Shown: positions 42,793-52,389 of the stretch, piece by piece | Numbering within the stretch: the first letter of the stretch is position 1 | How the letters are laid out: every line of letters starts with the position of its first letter | Source: Sporosarcina sp. ZBG7A | GTDB taxonomy: Bacteria; Bacillota; Bacilli; Bacillales_A; Planococcaceae | NCBI RefSeq assembly: GCF_000813425.1 | Contig: NZ_JWIB01000034.1 | Location: forward strand, 42,140-106,139 | DNA: 64,000 bases | Direction: 5' to 3' | Program-made: the position numbers and the translations under genes | Notes under the pieces: generated by a model | What the model saw: the letters and a program-made list of their open reading frames with translations, nothing else | The model's database searches: none | Told to the model about the DNA's origin: nothing

Positions 42793-43374
42793 CTAAAATC
42801 CCATAAGATCCTTTACATGGTCTGCATTCTCTTTAGACGTTAGGTTTTCGAGTAATAAAAATGCAACATCAAAAGCTGTACCTGGATTTGAAGAGGTAAT
42901 AATATGACCATCTTGAACTACTAAATCATTTTGTACAACTGCACCGAAATTCTTCAACTGCTCTTTTCGGATACTCGTTGAATGATTGTAAGTCGTGGCT
43001 TTTTTACCTTTAAGAATTCCACTTTTGCCTAGAGCTAATGATGCAACACAGATAGTAGCAATTGGCTTCTGTTTGGCATGAAAATGTTGAATTACATTTA
43101 AAAATGGCGTACTGAAAGCATCCTCATAAAAGCCAGCTTCTTCAAATCCACCAGGGATAGCGAGTGCATCAAACTCATCTAGTTCAATATCCTCCAACGT
43201 TTTTTCTGGGATGACAGTAAAATTCCATGTACACGTTAATTTATTCTTAAGACCCACTGTTACAACTTCAGTGGATCCATCCCCCTCCCATCTATTCCAA
43301 CCTAGTACATCCGTAAATACACTGGCTTCTACCGCTTCAAATCCATCAGCCAATAATAATAGAATCTTCTTCAT
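42793..43374 (-). CDS. DJ-1/PfpI family protein
   Basis: A 193-residue class I glutamine amidotransferase-like protein. KILLLLADGFEAVEASVFTDVLGWNR, ALAIPGGFEEAGFY and PIATICVASLALGKSG carry the nucleophile Cys in a D/E-x-x-x-C elbow (IATICVAS). HIITSSNPGTAFDVAFLLLENL ends it. Members are chaperones, glyoxalases or isocyanide hydratases. A divergent Lrp regulator and a 12-bp inverted repeat in its promoter suggest it is controlled by that regulator. Confidence 0.87.
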   Translation of the reverse strand: MKKILLLLADGFEAVEASVFTDVLGWNRWEGDGSTEVVTVGLKNKLTCTWNFTVIPEKTLEDIELDEFDALAIPGGFEEAGFYEDAFSTPFLNVIQHFHAKQKPIATICVASLALGKSGILKGKKATTYNHSTSIRKEQLKNFGAVVQNDLVVQDGHIITSSNPGTAFDVAFLLLENLTSKENADHVKDLMGF

Positions 43375-43390
43375 ATCTCATATCGCCTCC

Positions 43391-43438
43391 TGATACCTTA
43401 TTTTATATAAAGATTTAAGAATCATGAATAAGGTATCA
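43391..43438. promoter_or_regulatory. 12-bp inverted repeat in the divergent DJ-1/Lrp promoter region
   Basis: TGATACCTTATT (43391-43402) and AATAAGGTATCA (43427-43438) are perfect reverse complements 36 bp apart centre to centre. The spacing, three to four helical turns, suits an Lrp-type octamer that wraps DNA. Confidence 0.55.
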
Positions 43439-43515
43439 AAGGATATTTCATTGTTTACCTTTAAATAACTTGGAATTTAAGCTATTCTATTTTAAAAAAG
43501 AAGGTTGGCTATTTC

Positions 43516-43944
43516 ATGGACCAAATAGATAAAAACATCGTGAGTATCTTACAATCGAACGCAAAAATTTCAATGAAGGATTTAGCAGAAGCCGTTCACT
43601 TATCTTCCCCATCCGTCACTGAGCGAGTACGAAAATTGGAGGAACAACAAATTATTGAAGGTTACCATGCCCATGTTTCTCTAAAAAAAATGAACCGTCC
43701 CATTTCTGCACTGATTTTGTTTGTATCAAGGGATTGCAAAGCATTGGCTGAATTTTGCCATAGCCATCCAGATGTACTTGAGTGTTATCGAGTAGCTGGC
43801 GAGATTAGTTATATTGTCAAATTAGCAACGTCTTCTGTGGAAAGTTTAGAACAATTCATTGATGATTCCATGCAATATGGTACACCTTCAACGAATATCG
43901 TGTTGTCTTCTTATGAAAAAAAAGTAATTGAACCCTTTTCTTAA
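43516..43944 (+). CDS. Lrp/AsnC family transcriptional regulator
   Basis: A 142-residue regulator with an N-terminal helix-turn-helix (MKDLAEAVHLSSPSVTERVRKLEEQQII, residues 18-45) and the ligand-binding RAM domain (ALAEFCHSHPDVLECYRVAGEISYIVKLATSSVESLEQFIDD). The DQIDKNIVSILQSNAKISM start is typical. It lies divergent from the DJ-1 gene and probably controls it and itself. The effector is usually an amino acid. Confidence 0.88.
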   Translation: MDQIDKNIVSILQSNAKISMKDLAEAVHLSSPSVTERVRKLEEQQIIEGYHAHVSLKKMNRPISALILFVSRDCKALAEFCHSHPDVLECYRVAGEISYIVKLATSSVESLEQFIDDSMQYGTPSTNIVLSSYEKKVIEPFS

Positions 43945-43999
43945 ATTGGGGATTCCACAGTTCAACTCAATTATCTCTTTTTAAATCATCGAACTTTGC

Positions 44000-44653
44000 T
44001 CAAAGGGTCATCATGTGCTGATTCTTAGCGAGGTAGTCTTCTTTCTCTTTATAATCTGGCATGATGCTTCCGACACGTCGCCAGAAGGAACGATCGTGAT
44101 TCATGTGCGTGATGTGGCACAATTCGTGAACAATGACATAGTCGATGACATCTACGGGAGCCATGGCGAGACGGTAATTGAATGCGAGTTTTTTGTTCGA
44201 ATTGCAGCTGCCCCATTTGCCGAACGACTCGATGATTGAAATCTCTTTTGCAGAGACTTTCAGTTCCTTCTGATAGCTTTTGATGCGCGATTCTATCAAT
44301 GTTTTGCATTGGGTGAAATAGAACTTTTTCAGATTGTGTTTCAGTTGGTCTTCACTGAGTCCTTGCGTTTCAATGAGTTCTTGAAGTTGGCGTTCTTCTC
44401 CTAAATAACGAAACGTCCCCTCGGACTCGTACTGTCTGGCGAGTGGATCTACCTTTTTAGACTCCCTCTCCTTCATCCTTTCTATAATCCAGCTTCCCCA
44501 ATTGTGCAGTTCTTGCTGGATGACCGGTTCGCTCGTGCCATTCGGAGCTTTCACGGTAATGAACCCGAATGAGTCGATGTGTAAGGAAAGCTTCTTCCCT
44601 TTCCCATATTGCACGTTGTAATGGAAGACTTCGTTTTCGATTGTAATTTTCAT
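44000..44653 (-). CDS. YgjP-like metallopeptidase (M48 type, DUF45)
   Basis: A 217-residue zinc peptidase-like protein. VDVIDYVIVHELCHITHMNHDRSFWRRVGSIMPDYKEKEDYL contains H-E-L-C-H and the third ligand H/Y downstream. KWGSCNSNKKLAFNYRL is the DUF45 block. Members occur in restriction and other accessory loci, and the biological substrate is unknown. It is a single gene with no signal peptide. Confidence 0.85.
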   Translation of the reverse strand: MKITIENEVFHYNVQYGKGKKLSLHIDSFGFITVKAPNGTSEPVIQQELHNWGSWIIERMKERESKKVDPLARQYESEGTFRYLGEERQLQELIETQGLSEDQLKHNLKKFYFTQCKTLIESRIKSYQKELKVSAKEISIIESFGKWGSCNSNKKLAFNYRLAMAPVDVIDYVIVHELCHITHMNHDRSFWRRVGSIMPDYKEKEDYLAKNQHMMTL

Positions 44654-44771
44654 GGAGTCCCTCTTCTACTAGCTGTAGTTGTGTTATTGATCATGTATCA
44701 TTGCCTAGTAATTTTCTTATCATTTTACCATATGGGGACGATGTTATGAGCAACCTTCCTTCTTCACTCCT

Positions 44772-44800
44772 ACAAAAAAAGAGCTGCACTAGGCAGCTCT
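44772..44800 (-). terminator. Terminator of the YdhK-like gene
   Basis: On the minus strand AAAGAGCTGCC...GCAGCTCTTT with a following run of T. Confidence 0.75.
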
Positions 44801-44812
44801 TTCATTTGATGC

Positions 44813-45373
44813 TTATTTTTCCGATAATTCATCTTCCACGACCCATTTGTGGTTCTTCACTTCATCTCCACCCGTTGTCGGCACGTAGTCGATCATGTAA
44901 ACGGTTGTTTGCTTAGCAGATTCAATTTCAGCTTTTGCTCCTTCCATTCCTTTCATATGATCAGCAAGAACTGTCACTTCAGTTCCTTTTGCAAGTGGAG
45001 CCGGTGCTGGATCTTCGATTTCTTCATGAATGACCCATTTGTGATCCGTTACTTTCTCTCCGCCATCCGTTGGTGTGTAGGTAATGGAGTACACCGTCGT
45101 GTCATAGGCTCCGCTAATTGTTGCAGTCGCCCCCTTCATGCCTTCCATGTGATCCGTTTCAATGATTGCTTCAGATCCGACAGGGAATGTTGGATTTTCC
45201 GCTTCTTTTAAGCCTTCAGGTATGCTGCCGTCACTTGAATGATCCATACCTTCCATATCATCGTGGGAAACTTCTTCACTTGTAGCTGGTTTGTCTTCCT
45301 TTGTTGTTGTCGCTCCACAGCCTGCCAGAACGACAGCGAATGCAGCACTCACTGCGAGTAGTTGTTTCTTCAT
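44813..45373 (-). CDS. YdhK family lipoprotein (DUF1541), copper locus
   Basis: A 186-residue lipoprotein with lipobox LAGC, a His/Asp/Met-rich linker (HDDMEGMDHSSDGS) and two tandem DUF1541 repeats (DHMEGMKGATATISGAYDTTVYSITYTPTDGGEKVTDHKWVIHEEI and DHMKGMEGAKAEIESAKQTTVYMIDYVPTTGGDEVKNHKWVVEDEL). Such proteins are made in copper or stress conditions and may bind Cu+ through Met and His. It is divergent from copB. GGAGCG precedes the ATG at 45373. Confidence 0.85.
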   Translation of the reverse strand: MKKQLLAVSAAFAVVLAGCGATTTKEDKPATSEEVSHDDMEGMDHSSDGSIPEGLKEAENPTFPVGSEAIIETDHMEGMKGATATISGAYDTTVYSITYTPTDGGEKVTDHKWVIHEEIEDPAPAPLAKGTEVTVLADHMKGMEGAKAEIESAKQTTVYMIDYVPTTGGDEVKNHKWVVEDELSEK

Positions 45374-45427
45374 AAATAAATCGCTCCTTTTTTTCATTTC
45401 TGTAAAGGTGTTCCCGATAATCATCAC

Positions 45428-45567
45428 GAGATAACAAAAATGAAGAAACTCCTTAGAATCTCCTTATTCCGCGTACGATTCAATTGTTTGTGAGAACTGC
45501 ACACATTTTGCACAATTGGCGGGTATAGCTACCGTATAGTAACAAAATTTGCGAGAGGAGTTTTACA
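45428..45567. promoter_or_regulatory. Divergent copper-locus control region
   Basis: Between ydhK and copB lie two direct copies of TGCACA at 45498-45503 and 45509-45514, 11 bp apart, then GGCGGGTATAGCTACCG with partial dyad symmetry. One-turn spaced direct repeats suit an OmpR-type response regulator such as the one at 49124. I see no clear -35/-10 pair of consensus spacing. Confidence 0.4.
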
Positions 45568-47604
45568 ATGAATACTCATGACAATCATATAAATCAGCAT
45601 GCGAACCACTCGGACGCGCAGCATACCGAAGGAGGTCATTCAGGACAAGGTCATGACAACCACCATGCCCACATGGTACAAGACTTCAAGAAAAGGTTTT
45701 ATGTGTCGCTTATTTTTACAATTCCTATTCTGATACTATCCCCTATGATTCAACAGTTTCTGAACGTCGACTGGAGATTTACAGGAGATTTGTATATCCT
45801 GTTCGCGCTTTCTACTTTTGTCTTCTTTTACGGAGGACTTCCGTTTCTGAAAGGTGCTAAAGACGAACTTAAAGACCGTACACCGGCGATGATGACGCTC
45901 ATTTCTCTCGCAATTACCGTTGCGTATGTGTACAGTACGGCTTCTGTCTTTGGATTGGCAGAAGATAATTTCTTTTGGGAATTGGCTACGCTCGTCGATA
46001 TCATGTTGCTTGGCCATTGGATTGAAATGCGATCCATCATGGGAGCATCGAAGGCACTTGAAGAACTTGCTAAACTAATGCCATCTGAAGCTCACCTACT
46101 GAACGAGGATGGTTCGACAACGGAAGTAGAAGTATCGGATTTGCAGCATGGTCAACGCGTACTCGTCAAACCTGGCGAGAAAGTTCCAGTAGATGGACGT
46201 ATTGTGGAAGGTAAATCTTCTGTGGATGAATCTATGTTAACAGGTGAATCGCTACCAGTTGACAAATCAGTGGATGAAGAAGCCATTGGCGGATCCATCA
46301 ATGGAGAGGGCTCCCTTGTGCTATCCGTTACAAAAACAGGTGAAGATACATATCTTTCACAAGTGATTACACTCGTAAAAGAAGCACAAGAATCAAAATC
46401 TCGTGCACAAGACCTTGCGAATCGTGCGGCTAAATGGTTATTCTATGGTGCACTTGCTGCCGGACTTATCACTTTCGTCGTTTGGCTGATGCTTGGTTAT
46501 CCTGTATCGTTTGCAATGGAGCGCATGGTAACGGTTCTCATTATTGCTTGTCCACACGCTCTAGGACTAGCGGCACCATTAGTCGTCGCCGTTTCCACTT
46601 CCATCGCAGCAAAAAATGGGTTGCTCATTCGTAATCGTCCTGCGTTTGAAGAAGCACGGAAAATCGAAGCGGTAGTTTTCGACAAAACAGGTACCCTTAC
46701 AAAAGGTGAGTTTGGAGTGACGGATATCCTTCCTTCGGATGGCTACAAGGAAGAAGACGTGATTTCATACGCAGCGGCAGTCGAGTCCCAATCACAACAC
46801 CCTCTAGCTAAAGGAATCGCAAGAAAAGCAGAGCAATCTGACATCAAAGTACCGAAAGTCCACGATTTCCAATCACTTACAGGAAAAGGATTGCAAGGAA
46901 TGGTCAATGACAAGCATGTGCTAGTCGTCAGTCCCGGGTATATGAAAGAAGCAAATCTCTCTTATAGTGAAAACTCCTTCAGCAAATGGTCAGCAGAAGG
47001 GAAAACTGTTGTCTTCCTACTCGTTAACGATCAGCTCGCTGGAATGATCGCCCTTGCAGATATTGTTCGTGAAACGGCTGTTGAAGCGGTAAGCGAGCTA
47101 AAAAAATTGAACGTGAAATCGATTATGTTGACGGGCGATCAGACACAAGTCGCTGAATACGTGGGCAAACAGCTTGGACTTGAAGAAATTTTTGCTGAAG
47201 TACTCCCTCATGAGAAATCAGAAAAAATTGTCCACATTCAAGAAAAAGAAGGACTTCGAACCGCGATGACGGGAGATGGTGTTAACGATGCCCCTGCACT
47301 TGCAAAAGCAGACCTTGGTATTGCGGTTGGTGCCGGAACTGATGTCGCGATAGAAACTGCAGATGTCGTACTTGTAAAAAGCAATCCACAAGACGTCGTC
47401 ACCATCATTAAGCTTTCTTCTGCTACGTACCGTAAGATGAAGCAAAACTTATGGTGGGCTGCTGGATACAATATTGCAGCGATACCGCTTGCAGCAGGTA
47501 TCCTCTATCCAATTGGGATTGTGATGAGTCCTGCAGTCGGTGCGATATTGATGTCTCTCAGTACTGTAATCGTGGCAATCAATGCCCGCTTACTAAAAAT
47601 TTAA
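45568..47604 (+). CDS. copB: Copper-exporting P1B-type ATPase, CopB-like
   Basis: A 678-residue heavy-metal pump. It starts with a His-rich cytosolic tail ([32 protein letters not shown]), then about eight helices. TGES at 225-228, the metal-binding C328-P329-H330 (CPH, typical of CopB), DKTGT with D372, and GDGVND at 569-574 are present. It exports copper (or silver). No CXXC metal-binding domain is present. The gene is divergent from ydhK and is followed by a sensor kinase and regulator that may control it. Confidence 0.9.
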   Translation: MNTHDNHINQHANHSDAQHTEGGHSGQGHDNHHAHMVQDFKKRFYVSLIFTIPILILSPMIQQFLNVDWRFTGDLYILFALSTFVFFYGGLPFLKGAKDELKDRTPAMMTLISLAITVAYVYSTASVFGLAEDNFFWELATLVDIMLLGHWIEMRSIMGASKALEELAKLMPSEAHLLNEDGSTTEVEVSDLQHGQRVLVKPGEKVPVDGRIVEGKSSVDESMLTGESLPVDKSVDEEAIGGSINGEGSLVLSVTKTGEDTYLSQVITLVKEAQESKSRAQDLANRAAKWLFYGALAAGLITFVVWLMLGYPVSFAMERMVTVLIIACPHALGLAAPLVVAVSTSIAAKNGLLIRNRPAFEEARKIEAVVFDKTGTLTKGEFGVTDILPSDGYKEEDVISYAAAVESQSQHPLAKGIARKAEQSDIKVPKVHDFQSLTGKGLQGMVNDKHVLVVSPGYMKEANLSYSENSFSKWSAEGKTVVFLLVNDQLAGMIALADIVRETAVEAVSELKKLNVKSIMLTGDQTQVAEYVGKQLGLEEIFAEVLPHEKSEKIVHIQEKEGLRTAMTGDGVNDAPALAKADLGIAVGAGTDVAIETADVVLVKSNPQDVVTIIKLSSATYRKMKQNLWWAAGYNIAAIPLAAGILYPIGIVMSPAVGAILMSLSTVIVAINARLLKI

Positions 47605-47619
47605 TGTGAATTACATTAA

Positions 47620-47666
47620 AGACTATCCAGAAATTCAGTACATACTGATTTCTGGATAGTCTTTTT
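47620..47666 (+). terminator. Terminator after copB
   Basis: GACTATCCAGAAATTCAGTA pairs with TGATTTCTGGATAGTC around a short loop and ends in TTTTTAAT. It separates copB from the two-component genes. Confidence 0.8.
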
Positions 47667-47752
47667 AATAGCGTACATAATCCGTGCTTTCTGCATAAAT
47701 TTTCGATACGTTTAACTTATACTGCTCATTAGAGTGAAAAGGAGCGCGTTCT

Positions 47753-49111
47753 GTGAACAAAATTTCAACGAAGTTAGCGGCTTCATTTATCATTTCATTT
47801 CTTATCATGGATACGTTGCTCATGGTGTATTTGCATCAGACCATCACGCATGCACGGGTGGACGAAGAACTCGATCGTCTTTGGAAAACCGGTAGCAATC
47901 ACCGCAATGTATTAGAAGATAATTACACCGAAACGACGTTACAGCATATCATCCTCATGGAAAGGGATGGTGAACGGGACGTCGCGATCCTCGATGCTGC
48001 GGGAAATGTATTACAGCATTCATTGGAAAACGAGGAGATTCTTGTCCCTTATTTGACGAAAATCAAAGAAGAACGACCGACGGAAGATATGATTATGCCC
48101 GTCGATTGGGAAAAGTCCCCTTATCTCGTTAGCGTCCATCCATATGAGGTTCAAGGCAATTCAGGTTCACTCGTTATGCTGCAGAGCACAGCGCCCATTC
48201 ATCAGCTCGTGAGTCAGCTCAATGTCCACTTCATCCTTGCAGGTGGCGGAAGTATCATCATCTTGTTTGTAGTTTATATGTTGTTATCCAAATGGTTGAC
48301 ACGTCCGCTTATTCGGATGAAAGAAGCGACAGAACAGATTAGCGAAGGATTCTTCGATGTAGACTTGCCTAACCTTTCGAATGATGAGCTAGGTGAACTG
48401 GCAACTTCAATCCGCAAATTATCGAACGACTTAAGTCGCGTTAAACGCGAGCGCAACGAATTCTTAGCATCGGTTTCTCACGAAATGGGGACACCTCTCA
48501 CGTACTTAATCGGTTATGCGAAAGTTGCTCAACGGACAGAACTGGATGATTCAGAGCGCTTCAAGTACTTATCCATTATCGAAGAAGAGGCCGAGCGTTT
48601 GAAAACACTCGTAAAAAACTTGATGGATCTCGCTCAGATGGATGAAATGACGTTCTCTGTAATGAAAACCGAGTTTTCTTCCGCTCGGTTCATCCATGAT
48701 ATTGTACAGCTCGTACAACCAGCGTTCGATATGAAAGGAATTGTGCTCCTACATGAAGCTGGCGATAATTTCCCTTTAGTGGCAGATCGAATGCGTCTGG
48801 AGCAAATTATCCTTAACCTACTGGACAACGCCCTTCACTATTCAGATAGTGGTACGTCTGTAACCGTTCGTGCCTTTCAAGATAAGAAGCAAGCCGTTTT
48901 GCAAGTCGAAGACAATGGGTGTGGGATTCCTGTTGAAAATCAGCAACACATCTTCGAAAAACTGTATCGTGTCGAAAAATCCCGTTCGCGTTCGTTTGGC
49001 GGTGCCGGCCTAGGTCTTGCGATTGTGAAGGAATTGACAGAAGCACACGGTGGCACGATTGAGGTTCAAAGTGAATTAGGTAAAGGTAGCACATTCACGA
49101 TACGACTATGA
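47753..49111 (+). CDS. Sensor histidine kinase, copper locus
   Basis: A 452-residue membrane kinase: TM1 (residues about 9-29), an extracytoplasmic sensor loop of about 130 residues, TM2 (about 160-185), HAMP, DHp with H243 in SHEMGTPL, and HATPase with NLLDNALHYS and DNGCGIP. The phospho-acceptor box reads HEMGTPL rather than the usual HELRTPL, so the third Arg is Gly. Start is GTG 47753. It is followed by an OmpR-type regulator 12 bp on, so the two form an operon that likely senses copper for copB, ydhK and the oxidase. Confidence 0.85.
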   Translation: MNKISTKLAASFIISFLIMDTLLMVYLHQTITHARVDEELDRLWKTGSNHRNVLEDNYTETTLQHIILMERDGERDVAILDAAGNVLQHSLENEEILVPYLTKIKEERPTEDMIMPVDWEKSPYLVSVHPYEVQGNSGSLVMLQSTAPIHQLVSQLNVHFILAGGGSIIILFVVYMLLSKWLTRPLIRMKEATEQISEGFFDVDLPNLSNDELGELATSIRKLSNDLSRVKRERNEFLASVSHEMGTPLTYLIGYAKVAQRTELDDSERFKYLSIIEEEAERLKTLVKNLMDLAQMDEMTFSVMKTEFSSARFIHDIVQLVQPAFDMKGIVLLHEAGDNFPLVADRMRLEQIILNLLDNALHYSDSGTSVTVRAFQDKKQAVLQVEDNGCGIPVENQQHIFEKLYRVEKSRSRSFGGAGLGLAIVKELTEAHGGTIEVQSELGKGSTFTIRL

Positions 49112-49123
49112 CAGGAAGTGACG

Positions 49124-49804
49124 ATGGATATGAAAACGATCTTACTGATTGATGACGAACAGCGCATGCTCGATTTGCTCGAACTGTTCCTCGCTCCGCA
49201 CGGGTATCGCTGTTTGCAAGCGACAAACGGTCAAGCAGCTCTCGATCTGTTCGAAGAAGAGAATGTACATCTCGTATTGCTAGATGTCATGATGCCGGGG
49301 ATGGACGGCTGGGAAGTTTGTCGACGCATTCGTGAAACATCGGACGTCCCTGTTATTTTATTAACCGCCCGTTCCGACAAGTCCGATGTTGTCAAAGGAC
49401 TCGAGCAAGGTGCGGATGATTATATTACAAAACCGTTTGATGAGCGTGAACTCATGGCGCGGGTACGGGTCGCACTACGCCGTGCTCCTGAAAAAGACCA
49501 GGTTAAGCAGCTCCGCGAAGGTCTCTTTACACTGGACTTGGAGTCGTATTCAATTTCGTATGACACCTATGAAGTCCGTCTTACTTTAAAAGAATTTTAT
49601 ATCATCGAAGCGATGATGGCTCGACCGAACCGGACATTCACACGAGAAGACTTGCTTCAAGTGGCATGGGAATACGACACGTATACCGAAGTTCGGACAG
49701 TCGATTCCCATATCCGAAACCTGCGGGATAAGTTACGAAAATCGAATTTCCCGATTGACGACATCCTCCAAACGGTTTGGGGAATCGGCTACAAATGGAA
49801 GTGA
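49124..49804 (+). CDS. OmpR-family response regulator, copper locus
   Basis: A 226-residue regulator with receiver domain (LLIDDEQRMLDLLELFL, phospho-acceptor D54 in LLLDVMMPGMDGW, K in DDYITKPFDERELMARV) and a winged-helix C-terminus (LTLKEFYIIEAMMARPNRTFTREDLLQVAW, DSHIRNLRDKLRK). ATG 49124 follows AGGAAG; a GTG at 49118 is alternative. It pairs with the kinase 13 bp upstream. It is likely the DNA-binding partner for the direct repeats at 45498. Confidence 0.88.
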   Translation: MDMKTILLIDDEQRMLDLLELFLAPHGYRCLQATNGQAALDLFEEENVHLVLLDVMMPGMDGWEVCRRIRETSDVPVILLTARSDKSDVVKGLEQGADDYITKPFDERELMARVRVALRRAPEKDQVKQLREGLFTLDLESYSISYDTYEVRLTLKEFYIIEAMMARPNRTFTREDLLQVAWEYDTYTEVRTVDSHIRNLRDKLRKSNFPIDDILQTVWGIGYKWK

Positions 49805-49816
49805 GGAGATTTTAAG

Positions 49817-50746
49817 ATGAAGAAACCATTGGTGGGTGTGGTGCTTGGTGGGCTTCTAATTTTAAGCGCATGCTCAAACAAAGAAGCATCATTTGCGTAT
49901 GAAGATGTAACAAATCCCGAGGTTAATCATATTCATGGGACGGGTTATAGCAATGGAGGTCCTGATTTTTTCATTGCATCACATGCCGGCTTATATGCCT
50001 TTGGAAAAGATGGCTGGAAAGAAGCCAATCTTGAGAAAAACGACTATATGGGCTTCCAACCTACAGAGGACGGCTTTTTTGCAAGTGGTCATCCTGCAGT
50101 GAATTCCGATTTAAAGAATCCATTCGGGCTTATGAAAAGCGCAGATAAAGGCGCGACGTTCAAGCAACTGGCATTTTACGGAGAAATCGATTTTCACTAC
50201 CTGGGCGCGGGATACAATTCAAATGCAGTCTATGTATTCAATGAAACCCCTACCGCTGAACTAAAGGCAGGGTTAAACTATACACTCGATGAAGGACAAT
50301 CGTGGACGGCTTCAAAAATGGAAGGATACTCAGCAACTACGCTCTCTAACTTAGCGGTACATCCTTCAAGTGAAGAAATAATTGCGATTGGCAGTCAAGA
50401 AGGTCTGTTTTTGTCCATAGATTATGGAGCAACGTTCAATAAATTGAACGACGCAACGAGTGTTACATATGTCACGCTAACTGAAGATGGCGGCTATTAT
50501 TCGTCTATCAAGGAACAGGAACAGGAACAGCCGATGTTACAGAAATTCACAATTGGTGAAACTAAAGAGTCCGACATTCCACTACCTGAAGAAATACGAA
50601 GCCCTGTACAATTCATCGCAACGAGTCCAGAGAATTCAGAAGAACTAGTCGTGACGACATTCGATAACTCAATTTACAAGACGAGTGATGCTGGCGCAAC
50701 TTGGAATCAGCTAGCGAATGCCGGAAAGTTGATTTCCTCTAACTGA
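49817..50746 (+). CDS. F510_1955-type BNR-repeat lipoprotein
   Basis: A 309-residue lipoprotein with lipobox LSAC and several BNR/Asp-box blades (SADKGATFKQLA, TLDEGQSWTAS, SIDYGATFNKLN, TSDAGATWNQLA) forming a sialidase-like propeller. Relatives named F510_1955 lie beside copper and heavy-metal genes and are thought to be extracytoplasmic accessory proteins, not true sialidases. GAGGAG precedes the ATG, and it begins 12 bp after the regulator. It is therefore in the same operon. Confidence 0.82.
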   Translation: MKKPLVGVVLGGLLILSACSNKEASFAYEDVTNPEVNHIHGTGYSNGGPDFFIASHAGLYAFGKDGWKEANLEKNDYMGFQPTEDGFFASGHPAVNSDLKNPFGLMKSADKGATFKQLAFYGEIDFHYLGAGYNSNAVYVFNETPTAELKAGLNYTLDEGQSWTASKMEGYSATTLSNLAVHPSSEEIIAIGSQEGLFLSIDYGATFNKLNDATSVTYVTLTEDGGYYSSIKEQEQEQPMLQKFTIGETKESDIPLPEEIRSPVQFIATSPENSEELVVTTFDNSIYKTSDAGATWNQLANAGKLISSN

Positions 50747-50769
50747 GAGTATTAACAAAGGAGTGGAAT

Positions 50770-52266
50770 ATGATGAAAGCAATGATGAAATGGCTTACAT
50801 TAGCCCTCATCAGCTCACTGATTGCAGGCTGTTCAATGGGTGGTGCCATGGAAGATTCCAAAGGGTCATCTCCAGGGGATGACATGAATCATGACATGAG
50901 TGGGATGGAAGGCATGATGGACGGTCATATGGATCACAACAATCCTTTGCCATTGAAAGATTCAAAAGGGGTAAAAGAGTTGGCCATCCCTCCCTTGCTC
51001 AAAAAGAGTACGTCTGAAAACGTCGACTACACACTCACCGCTCAGAAGGGTGAACGTATGCTGTTGGAAGGACAGGAAACGGAAACCTATGGCTACAATG
51101 GTGACTTCCTCGGTCCTGTTCTAAAGTTGCGAAAAGGAGAGTCCGTTCGGATTAAAACCGTGAATGAACTGGACGAGGATACGACGTTCCACTGGCATGG
51201 TTTGGATGTACCTGGTGATGTCGATGGCGGACCCCATAACCCCTTGAAACCTGGAGAAGAACGGATTATTCAATTCAAAGTTACTCAGGAAGCCGCCACT
51301 CTTTGGTTCCATCCACATCATCATGGAAAAACGGCTGAGCAAGTGTATAAGGGGCTAGCTGGTCTGCTTTATATCGAAGACGAACATTCGGACAAGTTAA
51401 ACTTGCCTGATGACTATGGTGTCAACGACTTCCCGGTTCTCCTGCAAGATCGCGCATTCAACCAAATTGGCGAACTTGACTACGAGGCGGCCTATAATTC
51501 AGACGGAACGCTTGGTGATCACTTGCTTGTTAACGGCACGCTCGATCCGAAGCTATCCGTCCCTCAAGGTAAAGTTCGGCTGCGATTGCTGAACGGTTCG
51601 AATGCTCGTAATTATACTGTATCTCTTAGTTCCGGAGATTCGTTCCAGCAAATCGCCACAGATGGTGGGTTACTAAATGATCCGTTAGAAATGGATTCAC
51701 TTCTGTTGACTCCTGCAGAACGTGCGGAGATCATCATCGACTTTGACCAGTTGCAAAATGTTAAAGACCTTGCGCTAGTGGATGATCAAGGAACGATTCT
51801 TCTGCCATTTGAAGTCAATCAAAAGAAGACTTCCAATGAACTACCTACTGATTTGAATTCGTTTACCGTGACGGAGGAAGAAAGAAATTTGCCTGTGACG
51901 AAGCGATTAGAATTGTTCGGCATGATGGACATGGTGACGATCAACGGAAAGAAATACGATAAAGACCGCATTGACATGACCCAAAAAGTCGGCGAAACAG
52001 AAGTCTGGGAACTGTCCAACAAGCCAGATCCTATGGGTGGTATGATCCATCCTTTCCACATTCACGGCACGCAGTTTAAAGTATTATCGGTGAATGGAGA
52101 CGAGCCGGACGACAATCTGAAAGGCTGGAAAGATACGATTGCGTTACATCCTGGAGATCGTGTGAAGATCGCGATTTCATTTGCAAACAAAGGGGTGTAT
52201 ATGTACCACTGCCACATTTTGGAGCACGAAGATAATGGCATGATGGGACAGATTGAAGTGAACTAG
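50770..52266 (+). CDS. Multicopper oxidase lipoprotein
   Basis: A 498-residue secreted oxidase with lipobox IAGC and a Met/His-rich spacer (DMNHDMSGMEGMMDGHMDHN). All four copper ligand boxes are present: HWHG, HPHHHGKT, HPFHIHGTQF and YHCHILEHEDNGMM, which define the T1 and trinuclear sites. It probably oxidises Cu+ outside the membrane (CueO-like) and reduces copper toxicity. It is last in the operon after the BNR protein and has a terminator. Confidence 0.9.
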   Translation: MMKAMMKWLTLALISSLIAGCSMGGAMEDSKGSSPGDDMNHDMSGMEGMMDGHMDHNNPLPLKDSKGVKELAIPPLLKKSTSENVDYTLTAQKGERMLLEGQETETYGYNGDFLGPVLKLRKGESVRIKTVNELDEDTTFHWHGLDVPGDVDGGPHNPLKPGEERIIQFKVTQEAATLWFHPHHHGKTAEQVYKGLAGLLYIEDEHSDKLNLPDDYGVNDFPVLLQDRAFNQIGELDYEAAYNSDGTLGDHLLVNGTLDPKLSVPQGKVRLRLLNGSNARNYTVSLSSGDSFQQIATDGGLLNDPLEMDSLLLTPAERAEIIIDFDQLQNVKDLALVDDQGTILLPFEVNQKKTSNELPTDLNSFTVTEEERNLPVTKRLELFGMMDMVTINGKKYDKDRIDMTQKVGETEVWELSNKPDPMGGMIHPFHIHGTQFKVLSVNGDEPDDNLKGWKDTIALHPGDRVKIAISFANKGVYMYHCHILEHEDNGMMGQIEVN

Positions 52267-52273
52267 CAAATCG

Positions 52274-52313
52274 AAAAATCCGCCATGCTCTTTTTGAGTG
52301 TGGCGGATTTTTT
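52274..52313 (+). terminator. Terminator of the copper operon
   Basis: AAAAATCCGCCA and TGGCGGATTTTTT form a perfect stem with a T run. Confidence 0.85.
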
Positions 52314-52389
52314 GGTTGCTGTAATAAGCTTTATTGGTTGCAACTTACAATTTGAGGACAGTTCTATTTCTACTTGCTGTTCGGGGATG

